NCBI RefSeq assembly: GCF_910594985.1
Contig: NZ_CAJVCE010000027.1
Location: forward strand, 1-64,000
Direction of reading: 5' to 3'
From: Paenibacillus allorhizosphaerae
GTDB taxonomy: Bacteria > Bacillota > Bacilli > Paenibacillales > NBRC-103111
Length of the DNA stretch: 64,000 nucleotides
Shown here: one piece after another, positions 8,214 to 16,520 of the stretch
How positions within the stretch are numbered: position 1 is the first letter of the stretch
How the letters are laid out: each line of letters begins with the position of its first letter
The notes under the pieces: generated by a model
Told to the model about the DNA's origin: nothing
What the model saw: the letters and a program-made list of their open reading frames with translations, nothing else
Database searches by the model: none
Program-made: the position numbers and the translations under genes

Positions 8214-8771
8214 ATGAACACGAAAGAGACATTGAACCGTTTTGAAAACTTGGTCCGGCAATATATTCGCGGATTGGAGCCGCTGACGATAGAGCAGCTT
8301 ACGAGAAAACCATCCGACGACGAATGGTCGTTAGGTCAAATGTACCTTCATTTGATTCAGGGGACGCTATATTTGCATTTGCGAAATATCGAGGCTTGCC
8401 GGGAGCAGGCTGCGGAAACCGGTGGTACGGAAAGAAAAACGGAGGCAGGCCGCCTGGTGTTTGCGCAAGGCAGCTTTCCTGGGATCCGCATTCAAGTGCC
8501 GGCCACGCCGGAATATACGCCCGCGCAGCCGGAAAGCAAGGAACAGCTGGTTGCGGGACTGAACGATGTGGTGCGGCGCATGCAGGAAGTGGAGCCCGCG
8601 CTTGCGGATATGCAGGAGAGCGGCACGAAGGCTCATCCGAGATTCGGCGACCTGAACGCGGTCGAGTGGTTTCAGTTGGTCGAGATGCACTACCGGCACC
8701 ATCTGCTTCAAAAGGCGCGGTTGGAGCAATTTGTTGGTTTAAGCAGCCTGCCAGGCGAATCATCCAAGTGA
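8214..8771 (+). CDS. DinB/YfiT-like putative metal-dependent protein
   Basis: A 185-residue four-helix-bundle protein of the DinB_2 / YfiT type. The family pattern appears as PSDDEWSLGQMYLHLIQG near the N-terminus (the His of the metal site) and VEMHYRHHLLQKARLE near the C-terminus (HxxxH-like metal ligands). Some members are bacillithiol or mycothiol transferases; many are uncharacterised. AAAGGAGC lies upstream of the ATG with about 11-base spacing. It follows the WYL regulator beyond a strong terminator and so probably has its own promoter. Confidence 0.8.
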   Translation: MNTKETLNRFENLVRQYIRGLEPLTIEQLTRKPSDDEWSLGQMYLHLIQGTLYLHLRNIEACREQAAETGGTERKTEAGRLVFAQGSFPGIRIQVPATPEYTPAQPESKEQLVAGLNDVVRRMQEVEPALADMQESGTKAHPRFGDLNAVEWFQLVEMHYRHHLLQKARLEQFVGLSSLPGESSK

Positions 8772-8792
8772 TATGTCGATTGGAAATATTTT

Positions 8793-9338
8793 TTATTTCT
8801 TCCGACTCAGGTCCAAATATAAAATGTAGTTGTACTTCGTAGCGTGTTTGATTTCGTCGGTTATAATCTCGAATACCATGTCACGGTAATAGCGGTTGGG
8901 CAGACCTGCGCGGATATCGCGATATTTCTCGACTGCGGCCAGCTCGCCGAACAGCGCTTTTTTCACGCCGTCAATGTATGAAGCCGGTTTCTCGAATGAA
9001 GTGCTTTCGAGTGCCGTAATCGTTTGGCCGGTCAAGTTTTGATAAATGGTTCTAAACATGTTGTTATGCTTCCGCTCGTCGTCCCGTATGCTTTCGATGA
9101 TTTTCTTTTCTTCCTGCGTAGGAGCGATGGAAATCAGATAGTCATAAAATAATTCGTCTTCCCGTTCGCCCTGGACCGATTGTTTGATTAAGGCAAGCGC
9201 TTCTTGCAAAGATTTGTACGATTCAGGTTGAGCCTCGTTCCGGTATCCATAGTAATCCATGTCCGAAAACATAGCTCCGGTACTTGCAGGGGGGTAGGCA
9301 TAAGGCACCCAAGGTTGATAAAAAGGATATTGAAGCAC
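8793..9338 (-). CDS. Ferritin-like domain protein
   Basis: A 181-residue protein read from GTG at 9338, which follows GGAGGG. The N-terminus is Pro/Tyr-rich (LQYPFYQPWVPYAYPP), reminiscent of spore-coat or surface proteins. Residues about 55-181 form a rubrerythrin-like four-helix bundle with paired acidic/His motifs (GEREDELFYDY, DDERKHNN, ELAAVEKYRDI, DEIKHATKY). These would hold a di-iron or di-manganese centre. The frame stays open upstream to 9506, but without support. It is transcribed opposite to both neighbours. Iron storage, peroxide handling or spore coat are all possible. Confidence 0.82.
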   Translation of the reverse strand: MLQYPFYQPWVPYAYPPASTGAMFSDMDYYGYRNEAQPESYKSLQEALALIKQSVQGEREDELFYDYLISIAPTQEEKKIIESIRDDERKHNNMFRTIYQNLTGQTITALESTSFEKPASYIDGVKKALFGELAAVEKYRDIRAGLPNRYYRDMVFEIITDEIKHATKYNYILYLDLSRKK

Positions 9339-9435
9339 GCTATTCCCTCCGAACGATAGTAAATGATGAACGCAAATCCGTGATAATATATGAGAGTTTC
9401 GTTGGAAGGGCAACATGTCTAGAAAATAAAAGCCC

Positions 9436-9470
9436 AAAAAAGAGGGGACCGCCCCTCTTTTTGCTTTTTT
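9436..9470. terminator. Bidirectional terminator-like hairpin
   Basis: AGAGGGG-ACCG-CCCCTCT, flanked by an A-run on the left and a T-run on the right, could end transcripts from either side. It lies upstream of the minus-strand ferritin-like gene and upstream of the plus-strand YrdB gene, so it probably ends a gene that is no longer intact here, or insulates the two. Confidence 0.6.
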
Positions 9471-9604
9471 TTTAAAGCGGCTTCGGGTACGGAGCGGGAA
9501 CGCCATTCGATCCCAAATAAATTTGCTTTAAATCAAAAGCCGGAACTGTTTGGATTTCATCGCGTATGCGATAATCAAAAAAACGGATGGAGCGTGAATA
9601 ACGA

Positions 9605-9943
9605 TTGGAGATTGTAAAAGGCGCAAATTTGTTATTACGGTTTGTTTTGGAGTTATGCGCGCTGACTGCGCTCGGGTATTGGGGCTTTCGAACCGGAAAC
9701 GGCTGGATTTTGAAAATCGCTCTAGGCATAGGAGCCCCGCTGCTTGCTGCGATCATATGGGGGCTGTTCGTATCTCCCAAAGCGACATATGATGTGGGCA
9801 ACCTGGGGCGTTTGGTATTTGAGATCTTGGTTTTTGGATCGGCCGCCATTTCATTGTACTATTTCGGACAAGCCCGGCTATCGGTTATTTTTGTCATTAC
9901 GGCTGTAAACAGCCGGGTGCTGATCGTCGTGTTCAAGCAATAG
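9605..9943 (+). CDS. YrdB family (DUF2568) membrane protein
   Basis: A 112-residue protein with four predicted transmembrane helices: LLLRFVLELCALTALGYW, ILKIALGIGAPLLAAIIWG, FEILVFGSAAISLYYFG and LSVIFVITAVNSRVLIV. The loop GLFVSPKAT between helices 2 and 3 is characteristic of the YrdB/DUF2568 family, whose function is unknown. The likely start is TTG at 9605, with a weak GGAG about 14 bases upstream. The gene ends 75 bases or so before the cobalamin riboswitch and is not obviously linked to it. Confidence 0.75.
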   Translation: MEIVKGANLLLRFVLELCALTALGYWGFRTGNGWILKIALGIGAPLLAAIIWGLFVSPKATYDVGNLGRLVFEILVFGSAAISLYYFGQARLSVIFVITAVNSRVLIVVFKQ

Positions 9944-10017
9944 CCGGCGAGGCGTCTGCTTTTCTTGTAGACGAGCGTAAGCCGTCATGATAAGATAATG
10001 AAGTCATTTTCATAGTT

Positions 10018-10212
10018 TTAAAAAAGAGAACGGGTGGCGAGCTTGGAAGCTCGTCATAATAGGGAAACCGGTGAAAATCCGGTACGGTCGCGCCACTGTA
10101 AGCGAGGAGCCCCCGCAAGAGCCACTGTTTCGCAAGAAATGGGAAGGAAGCGGGCCAGCGTCGATGCGCAAGTCAGGAGACCTGCCTGTTCGTTAACACC
10201 CCAGGAACCTAC
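10018..10212 (+). promoter_or_regulatory. Cobalamin (adenosylcobalamin) riboswitch
   Basis: The conserved core is clear: AATAGGGAA, GGTGAAAATCCGG, CGCGCCACTGTAA, and the B12 box near AAGTCAGGAGACCTGCC (about 10170-10186). The outer stem pairs GGGTGGCG-type sequence near 10032 with ACACC near 10198. The element lies 5' of the SLH/DUF4430 protein gene and, by position, of the lipoprotein and ECF transporter genes. In this class, bound cobalamin turns expression off. A terminator-like hairpin lies downstream at 10331-10361. Confidence 0.95.
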
Positions 10213-10330
10213 GCGATATAGGGAGGTGTGAGATCGGCGGCTGTACCGGCTATGCTCTGGCTGCAGAAACATCGTTTTCTGCATCGGCGGCTTCGGTTTT
10301 TCGTTTCGGCATCCTATCCATACGATCGCA

Positions 10331-10361
10331 GGCATCTTCCATTCGGGGAGGTGCCTTTTTT
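10331..10361 (+). terminator. Likely expression-platform terminator of the riboswitch
   Basis: GGCATCTTCC pairs with GGGGAGGTGCC (with G-T wobbles), followed by TTTTTT. It sits about 120 bases after the B12 box and about 75 bases before the first start codon, as expected for a transcriptional attenuator. Another hairpin (TGCAGAAA / TTTCTGCA, about 10261-10281) lies between and may be part of a competing fold. Confidence 0.7.
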
Positions 10362-10435
10362 GGCTTGTTCCCGGCTTAAGCAACGGTTCTATGAAAATGG
10401 GCAGTTCAGAGAGAAGAGAGGGAGAAGCGAGAACA

Positions 10436-13400
10436 ATGGGCAAAATTAGTGCATGGAAACGTCCGTTTTATCTGCTGGTCATCGGCCTGCTGCTGTTTGC
10501 GCAGCTCGTTAGCGGCATCGGCGGCTTCGCCGGTGTTGCAGCTGCGAACGCGCTCCAGACCGATACGGGATCCGGCGAGGAGACCCGGATAATAACGGTT
10601 TCGCAAGCAATTGAGGAAGCGTCCGCGTGGGTTGCGAATCATTGGGACGTGAATAATACAGAACTGAGAGACTGGTATGTTTATACGCTTCATGCGGCAG
10701 GCAAGACGGTGCCGTCAACGGATGAGTATTTGAGTGAAGCCAAGAAGCAAGCAGCGAGGCTCGAGGTTCAAGCGAAAGTAACCGACTACGTCACATTGGC
10801 GCTAGGTGTCAAGGCGGCGGGAGGGGATCCCGTTTCTTTCGGAGGGATCAATCTCATCGAGCGGATTTACAATCATCCGCAGCTCGAAATGCAGGGAATT
10901 AACGGGGTGATTTATGCCCTTCTTGCATTGAATAACGGATCGTACCAGGTTCCGGTGAACGCAACCTGGACGCAGGATAAGCTGGTCAGCCGACTGTTGA
11001 GCAGTCAAATTCCGGATCAGGGCTGGGCACTGGACAATAGCAAGTCCGATCTGGATTTGACCGGTGCGGCGCTATGGGCGCTTGCTCCATACAAGGATCG
11101 TTCTGACGTGAAAGCGTCTGTATCGAAAGCAACGGCTTGGATCGCATCGATACAGTCGGGGAACGGCGACTTAAATTCGGAAAGCGGCATTGCCAACAGC
11201 AATACATTGGCTTATGTAATTTTAGGACTTTCCGCGCAGCAAATCGACGGAAGAACGGGAAGTTTTGATAAAATTTACGGGAATCTGCTGACCGCATTGT
11301 TCCGTAATTTTAACGCGGACGGCGGGTTTGCAGTTACAAACGGAACGTCGTCTGACAAATCTGCGACGTATCAGGGGCTGCTTGCCCTGCTTGCTTTCAA
11401 TACGCTAACCGGCGGGCAAGGCGGGGAGTATGAAGTTCCCCTGCCTTCGGAAGGCAATCCGCAGCCGAAAGCATCGGTATATGTCCATATTGAACATAAG
11501 GACACGACGCTTGCGGAAGGGGATCTATCGGCCGAAACACCGCTCGAAGCGCTGCAGCTGCTGGCTGCTCAGAACAATCTCCCTGTCGAGACTTCAGACG
11601 GTTTCTTCTTCGACGTAACGAAGATCGGAACCGTATCGAAGTACGTATACGGCAGTTCATATGATTATTGGGCTTTCAATATTAAACGGGACGGAAAATG
11701 GACCAACGATTATCTTTGGAAGGACGTTAAGCTGCAAGACGGTGACGAGCTTGCCATCTTCTACGGGCCTTACGATGCTTTCAAAATGCTCGCAGACATT
11801 TCATTGGCACCCGAGGAACCTGTTGCAGGCGAACCGTTCCGCGTAAAAGTAACGCAGATCGAAAATTTATACAGTTCCCCGGCGGTCTCCGTCGCTGCTG
11901 CAGTGTATGTGCAGGTCGGAGAGCAGAAAGTATGGACGGGCGCGCAGGGCATCGCCGAATTCCCGAACGGGTATACGGCGGCGGACCAGCGGATTGTCGT
12001 TACCGGACCGCTCGTTAACGGCTATCCTACCGTGCTTCGCGGGGTCAAACGCTTAACTGCGAACGATAATCCGGGACCCGTTCCGGGAGGACCGGTGCCC
12101 CCGTCAAGAACGATTACGATCAGCGTGGCGGGCGATGATAAGCTTGGAACGATCTTGTCTTCACAGTCGCTTGACTGGCAGAGCGGAGATACGGCATTTT
12201 CCGTCCTCATTCGCGCCTTGGGGGCGGGTCGGGTACAATCGAAGGGCAGCGGCTCCAGCGCCTACGTAAGCGGAATCGACGGTTTGCGCGAATTCGATAA
12301 AGGATCGAAGAGCGGCTGGATGTACGCGGTCAATTGCTCGTTCCCGACGACAAGCGCCGGCGGCTACAAAATCAATATCGGGGACCGCGTCGACTGGCGT
12401 TATACGAAGAACGGCGGCGATGACGTGAAAGCGGCGCTGACCGAATCGTGCACGCCTCCTCCGGGTGCGGGCAATATTCAGACGAGCCCGAATGCCGCGA
12501 GCGAGCTTGAGAGCAACCTGGCTCTGATTCCGATCGGTTACGCCAACACGAGTCCGGTAGATCCGAAGGTTCAAACGGTACGTGTGCTGAACGGCAATCA
12601 AAAAATGACGGACGCAGAGAAACAAAAATTAAGGCAAACGCTGGCAGCCAACAAGGTGGCGTTGGAACGGTCCGCTTCTGCGCGGGACGCCGTCGATCTC
12701 ACCGATGAGAAAGAAGAAGTAAGGCTGCGCATTCCGGAAAAAGCTTTGCAGGAAGACAAACAGCTGTCGATTCAGGAGCTGGATAACGCCGGTGGGCGCG
12801 AGGAACTGATCTCTTCGATCTACGAGCTCGGTCCAACCGGAACAACATTCGATTACCCTGTCTATATATCGATCCGAACGTCGCTGGACGCGGATGATCT
12901 TACGCAGCTGGCGATGGTGTGGCTGAACGAGCAGACGTCGCAGTGGATTCCGATTCCGGCCGTGATCGATTCCAAGACCGGCGTTATCACAGGTACAGTC
13001 GATCATTTTACGAAATTCGCCGTTATCGATAAAAGCATGCTTGTGCAGCAACAACCCGCCGACGATGTGAGCAAGGCGATCGAGAAAGCGGTCAAGTATG
13101 TGCAAAGCCATACGGAGCTATCCGATTGGGAAGCGTACGCGCTGGCGACGGCAGGGGTTCAAGTCCCGCCCGCTTACATTGCTTCTGCAGAAAGCATGTT
13201 GGAAGAGAAAAAAGGCATTGTACGGAACGTGACCGATTACGAACGGCTGGCCATCGGGGTCAAAGCGGCCGGCGGCGATCCGGAACGCATTGCAGGCTAT
13301 AACCTGATCGAGGCGATTGCAAATAACCAACGCATGACGGCGCAAGGAACGAACGGTCCGATATTTGCGCTTACGGTATTAGGTTCGGGCCAATACCGCG

Positions 13401-14443
13401 TATCGGCAGATGCGCTTTGGAACGAGGACAAATTGATCCGCTGGCTGCTGCAAGCGCAAAATAGCGACGGCGGCTGGCCTTTGGACCGCGGGGACGCGTC
13501 GAACCTCGACTTGACGGGAATGGCGCTTGCGGCGCTCGCGCCTTATCGGGACAACGCCGAAGTCAAGTCCGCTATCGGCAAAGCGCTCGCCTGGCTGTCC
13601 AGCGAGCAGCAGGCAAACGGCGGTTTCCGTCTCGGCGGGCAAGAAAACAGCGAAAGCGCGGCGCAAGTGCTGCTGGCGCTCGTCCGTCTCGGCATTCATG
13701 CGGATGATCCGCGATTTGTAAAATCGGGTCGTACGGTCGTGACGGAGCTGCTCAGCTATCAGCAGGAAGACGGCGGCTTTGCCCATACGAAGGGCGAACC
13801 GTCGGGCAGCATCGCGACGGAACAGGCGCTGCTCAGCTTGGCGGCTTACCAAGCAGCCAAACCGGCTGCTGCGCGTTCGGTTTCCGAACCCGTATTCGCG
13901 GATGCGGCCGACATCTCTCCTTGGGCTGCCGAATATGCGAAGAAGGCCGTCCGCTACGGACTGATGGAAGGGGTCAGCGACAAGGAACTGCGGTTTGCTC
14001 CGCAGGAGAAGCTGACGCGCGCCCAGTTCGTTGCCATGACGCTGAGACTGATGGGCACCGCTCCAACCGCCGATGTGAAGACTGCGTTCAAAGACGTGGA
14101 GCCGGGCAGTTGGTATGCCGGCTATGTGGCGAAAGCGGCGGAGCTCGGCATTGCCAGCGGCATCTCCGAAGAAGCGTTCGATCCGAACCGGAGCATGACG
14201 CGGCAAGATATGGCGCTCGTGCTGTCCAGAGCGTTCCGGATGCCCGAGACGGCGGCCGGAAAGTCCGATCCTTTCACTGATCTCAACGAGGCGTACGAAA
14301 TGGCGGTTCCGGCGATCCGCAGCGTGTTCGAGAGCGGCTACATGGAAGGTGACGACCAGGGCCGGTTCCAGCCTGCGGCGACGGTGACCCGGGAGATGGC
14401 GGCGGCGGTCATGGTTCGCGTGTATGAGAAAAGACTTAAATGA
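10436..14443 (+). CDS. SLH-anchored transcobalamin-like protein with DUF4430 modules
   Basis: A 1335-residue exported protein directly under the cobalamin riboswitch. Domains in order: signal peptide (1-38, ending AANA); an alpha-barrel of prenyltransferase/squalene-cyclase type (about 45-330, with DLTGAALWALAPY); a DUF4430-like beta domain (345-445); a linker; a second, canonical DUF4430 (558-668, with EFDKGSKSGWMYAVN); a beta-sandwich resembling ZU5 (about 690-865); a second alpha-barrel (878-1141, DLTGMALAALAPY) clearly duplicated from the first; and three SLH repeats (1151-1335) that bind secondary cell-wall polymer. Alpha-barrel plus DUF4430 is the architecture of animal intrinsic factor and transcobalamin. 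I infer surface capture of cobalamin or a relative. The ATG at 10436 (MGKISAWKR) is chosen over one at 10391 because the signal peptide starts there. Confidence 0.88.
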   Translation: MGKISAWKRPFYLLVIGLLLFAQLVSGIGGFAGVAAANALQTDTGSGEETRIITVSQAIEEASAWVANHWDVNNTELRDWYVYTLHAAGKTVPSTDEYLSEAKKQAARLEVQAKVTDYVTLALGVKAAGGDPVSFGGINLIERIYNHPQLEMQGINGVIYALLALNNGSYQVPVNATWTQDKLVSRLLSSQIPDQGWALDNSKSDLDLTGAALWALAPYKDRSDVKASVSKATAWIASIQSGNGDLNSESGIANSNTLAYVILGLSAQQIDGRTGSFDKIYGNLLTALFRNFNADGGFAVTNGTSSDKSATYQGLLALLAFNTLTGGQGGEYEVPLPSEGNPQPKASVYVHIEHKDTTLAEGDLSAETPLEALQLLAAQNNLPVETSDGFFFDVTKIGTVSKYVYGSSYDYWAFNIKRDGKWTNDYLWKDVKLQDGDELAIFYGPYDAFKMLADISLAPEEPVAGEPFRVKVTQIENLYSSPAVSVAAAVYVQVGEQKVWTGAQGIAEFPNGYTAADQRIVVTGPLVNGYPTVLRGVKRLTANDNPGPVPGGPVPPSRTITISVAGDDKLGTILSSQSLDWQSGDTAFSVLIRALGAGRVQSKGSGSSAYVSGIDGLREFDKGSKSGWMYAVNCSFPTTSAGGYKINIGDRVDWRYTKNGGDDVKAALTESCTPPPGAGNIQTSPNAASELESNLALIPIGYANTSPVDPKVQTVRVLNGNQKMTDAEKQKLRQTLAANKVALERSASARDAVDLTDEKEEVRLRIPEKALQEDKQLSIQELDNAGGREELISSIYELGPTGTTFDYPVYISIRTSLDADDLTQLAMVWLNEQTSQWIPIPAVIDSKTGVITGTVDHFTKFAVIDKSMLVQQQPADDVSKAIEKAVKYVQSHTELSDWEAYALATAGVQVPPAYIASAESMLEEKKGIVRNVTDYERLAIGVKAAGGDPERIAGYNLIEAIANNQRMTAQGTNGPIFALTVLGSGQYRVSADALWNEDKLIRWLLQAQNSDGGWPLDRGDASNLDLTGMALAALAPYRDNAEVKSAIGKALAWLSSEQQANGGFRLGGQENSESAAQVLLALVRLGIHADDPRFVKSGRTVVTELLSYQQEDGGFAHTKGEPSGSIATEQALLSLAAYQAAKPAAARSVSEPVFADAADISPWAAEYAKKAVRYGLMEGVSDKELRFAPQEKLTRAQFVAMTLRLMGTAPTADVKTAFKDVEPGSWYAGYVAKAAELGIASGISEEAFDPNRSMTRQDMALVLSRAFRMPETAAGKSDPFTDLNEAYEMAVPAIRSVFESGYMEGDDQGRFQPAATVTREMAAAVMVRVYEKRLK

Positions 14444-14455
14444 TCTGTTTTTTGC

Positions 14456-14476
14456 GGAGGGCACCGAAGGTGCTCT
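14456..14476 (+). other. Intercistronic stem-loop
   Basis: GAGGGCACC-GAA-GGTGCTCTT can pair along its length with two G-T wobbles, but has no T-run. In an operon this could stabilise the 3' end of the upstream message or partly terminate it, setting different levels of the anchored protein and the transporter. Confidence 0.4.
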
Positions 14477-14594
14477 TCGCTCCATTTCATCAATATAATA
14501 GGTTTGTTCAAAAGGGTTCATTGGCAAAACAACAATGGTATCGTTAACTGTCAGCTAATGGGCTTAGGCCATCATTTTCGAAGGAGGGATTCCT

Positions 14595-15623
14595 TTGCGT
14601 CGAACGCTGTACGGCAAAACTTGGCTTCCAGGAGCTTTGATCGTGTTGATGGTTTCCCTGAGTGCATGTACTACCGGCGGCTCTACTGACCCGTTGGAGC
14701 AGCGGGGGATATCGGCCCATGCGATGACAGGGGCATCCTCCGGAACCGGACAGGCGGTTAGCGAGAACAACAGCGTAATGAGCCCGGGGGTGTCGCCCGT
14801 ACGCCAGGGGATAACGGGCGCACCGGACAGTGCAGCTGAAACGGTCAACGCTTCGAAGCCGGGCGAATTGCAGGCTTCCCAGGCGCAGCCGACGGCGCCG
14901 TCGTCGCCCCTGCAGAACGGCGTCGCTAAGCACGAAGTAGGGACGGTGTCGGGCACGCCGTCGACAGACTCGTCCACTCCGCCGGCTTCGGCTTCCGGTG
15001 CATCGCGGACCGATGCGCAGGGGGCATCGTCTTCCAGCTCAGCGACGACACCGGCGCAAGCGGCATCGAGCTCAGCGTCGACCGGCACAGCGCAACCGGA
15101 AGCCCCGGATGCAAGCGTATCGCCGCCGGCTTCCGCATCACAGGCCGGCACCGCCTCGTCGCCTGCCGCTTCGGCAACGGAGCCCGCAACGACGAGCCCA
15201 GGCGCTGCCGAAGCGCCGCAGTCGCCGCCGGCTCAGAACGCGCCCGCACCTGCTTCCGGACAAGACGCCAAATCGACTGCCGTATCCGTTCGCATCGTTG
15301 GCGATAAGGAGAAAGGGACGATTCTGGATACGGTGCAGGTCGAGCTTCGGGACGGGGATACCGTCGTCGACGTGCTGAAACGGATCACCAAAGAAAAGAA
15401 AATTCAGCTGGAAACACGGGGATCAGGCAAGAGCAGCTATATAGAGGGGATCGCCAATTTGTACGAGTTTGACAAAGGCGCCAAGAGCGGCTGGCTCTAC
15501 CGGGTGAACGGCAAATTTCCAAGTGTAAGCGCCGGCGCTTACACGTTAAGCAAAGGGGACAGCGTGGAATGGCTGTATACGTTGAATCTGGGCAAAGACG
15601 TCGGCAAAGAAGCGGATAAATAA
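14595..15623 (+). CDS. DUF4430-domain lipoprotein
   Basis: A 342-residue lipoprotein starting with TTG after AAGGAGG. The signal peptide ends in a lipobox (VSLSAC, Cys near residue 24). A long low-complexity Ala/Ser/Thr/Pro linker (about 30-225) is followed by one DUF4430 domain (about 232-335). This domain is close to that of the large upstream protein: EGIANLYEFDKGAKSGWLYR here, SGIDGLREFDKGSKSGWMYA there. The linker would let the domain reach from the membrane into the cell wall. In the context of a B12 riboswitch and an ECF transporter, I infer that it relays cobalamin from the surface protein to the importer. DUF4430 by itself is not proven to bind B12. Confidence 0.88.
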   Translation: MRRTLYGKTWLPGALIVLMVSLSACTTGGSTDPLEQRGISAHAMTGASSGTGQAVSENNSVMSPGVSPVRQGITGAPDSAAETVNASKPGELQASQAQPTAPSSPLQNGVAKHEVGTVSGTPSTDSSTPPASASGASRTDAQGASSSSSATTPAQAASSSASTGTAQPEAPDASVSPPASASQAGTASSPAASATEPATTSPGAAEAPQSPPAQNAPAPASGQDAKSTAVSVRIVGDKEKGTILDTVQVELRDGDTVVDVLKRITKEKKIQLETRGSGKSSYIEGIANLYEFDKGAKSGWLYRVNGKFPSVSAGAYTLSKGDSVEWLYTLNLGKDVGKEADK

Positions 15624-15641
15624 CGAAGGAGGAACCGACGA

Positions 15642-16520
15642 GTGAATACCGGCTTTCGTTCGCTGCACCCGCTGCCCTGTTTCCTGTACTTCGCCGGTGT
15701 CATGCTGCTGTCGATGCTGCTGCTGCACCCGCTCTTTCTCTCCACATCTCTGCTGCTGCTTATCGGACTGGGGTTTATCTACGACACGCGAGCAAGGATG
15801 GTACGGACGATTGTAGCTGCGGTAGTGGCCGGGCTCGTGCTGCTAGTGGTGAACCCGCTGTTTTCCCATCGCGGCGAACATATCCTGTTCTATATGGGGG
15901 AACAGCCGATCACGCTGGAAGCGGTCATGTACGGTGCGATCGTATCGCTGTCAACAGTCTCGTTGTTGCTCGTGTTTGTTTCTTATCAACGTGTAATTAC
16001 GAGCGATAAGTTTCTTTATTTGTTTTCGTTCCTCTGGCCGAAGGGAACGCTGGTTACGATGATGGCGATGCGCTTTGTTCCGCTGCTGCGCAGACGGCTG
16101 CACAGCATTACCCAGGTGCAGCGAACGAAAGGCGTCAGCGTGCTTCACGGATCGATGAGGAAACGGGCACGAGACGGCATGCTGCTGCTGCAAGTGCTGC
16201 TCACGTGGTCGCTGGAGGAGGCATTGCAAACCGCCGATTCAATGAAAGCGAGAGGCTATGGACTCGGCCCGCGCAGCGCATACACGCGCTACTGCATGCG
16301 GGGACGCGATTTGACTGCGGTGTGTTGGGTCGTGCTGAGCGGCGCGATATGTGCGGCAGGCCGGATTTACGGTTACGGCCACCTCACGATTTATCCGACG
16401 CTCGAGCCGGTTGGACTGTCCGCCGTCGAATGGCTGGATTATGGCCTGTTCGTGCTGTTTCTCGGTACGCCTGTATGGTTTGAAGGAAAGGAGTGGCTCC
16501 GGTGGCATTACTGGAAATAG
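15642..16520 (+). CDS. ecfT: ECF transporter transmembrane (T) component
   Basis: A 292-residue inner-membrane protein, GTG start after GAGGAA, with about five or six hydrophobic helices in the N-terminal half and C-terminal region. The coupling region has the family Ala-Arg-Gly motif in SMKARGYGLGP (about residue 200). This motif contacts the two ATPases. The gene is followed by the fused ATPase (19-base overlap) and then the substrate-binding S component, giving a complete ECF importer. Group II ECF cassettes behind B12 riboswitches are known in Firmicutes (CbrTUV type). I infer cobalamin import. Confidence 0.92.
   Translation: MNTGFRSLHPLPCFLYFAGVMLLSMLLLHPLFLSTSLLLLIGLGFIYDTRARMVRTIVAAVVAGLVLLVVNPLFSHRGEHILFYMGEQPITLEAVMYGAIVSLSTVSLLLVFVSYQRVITSDKFLYLFSFLWPKGTLVTMMAMRFVPLLRRRLHSITQVQRTKGVSVLHGSMRKRARDGMLLLQVLLTWSLEEALQTADSMKARGYGLGPRSAYTRYCMRGRDLTAVCWVVLSGAICAAGRIYGYGHLTIYPTLEPVGLSAVEWLDYGLFVLFLGTPVWFEGKEWLRWHYWK

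Noticed and set aside
10228..10449. Possible leader peptide after the riboswitch (GTG after GGGAGG)
   Set aside because: The frame runs through the terminator hairpin and overlaps the start of the SLH protein gene; the peptide has no recognisable character. More likely chance.
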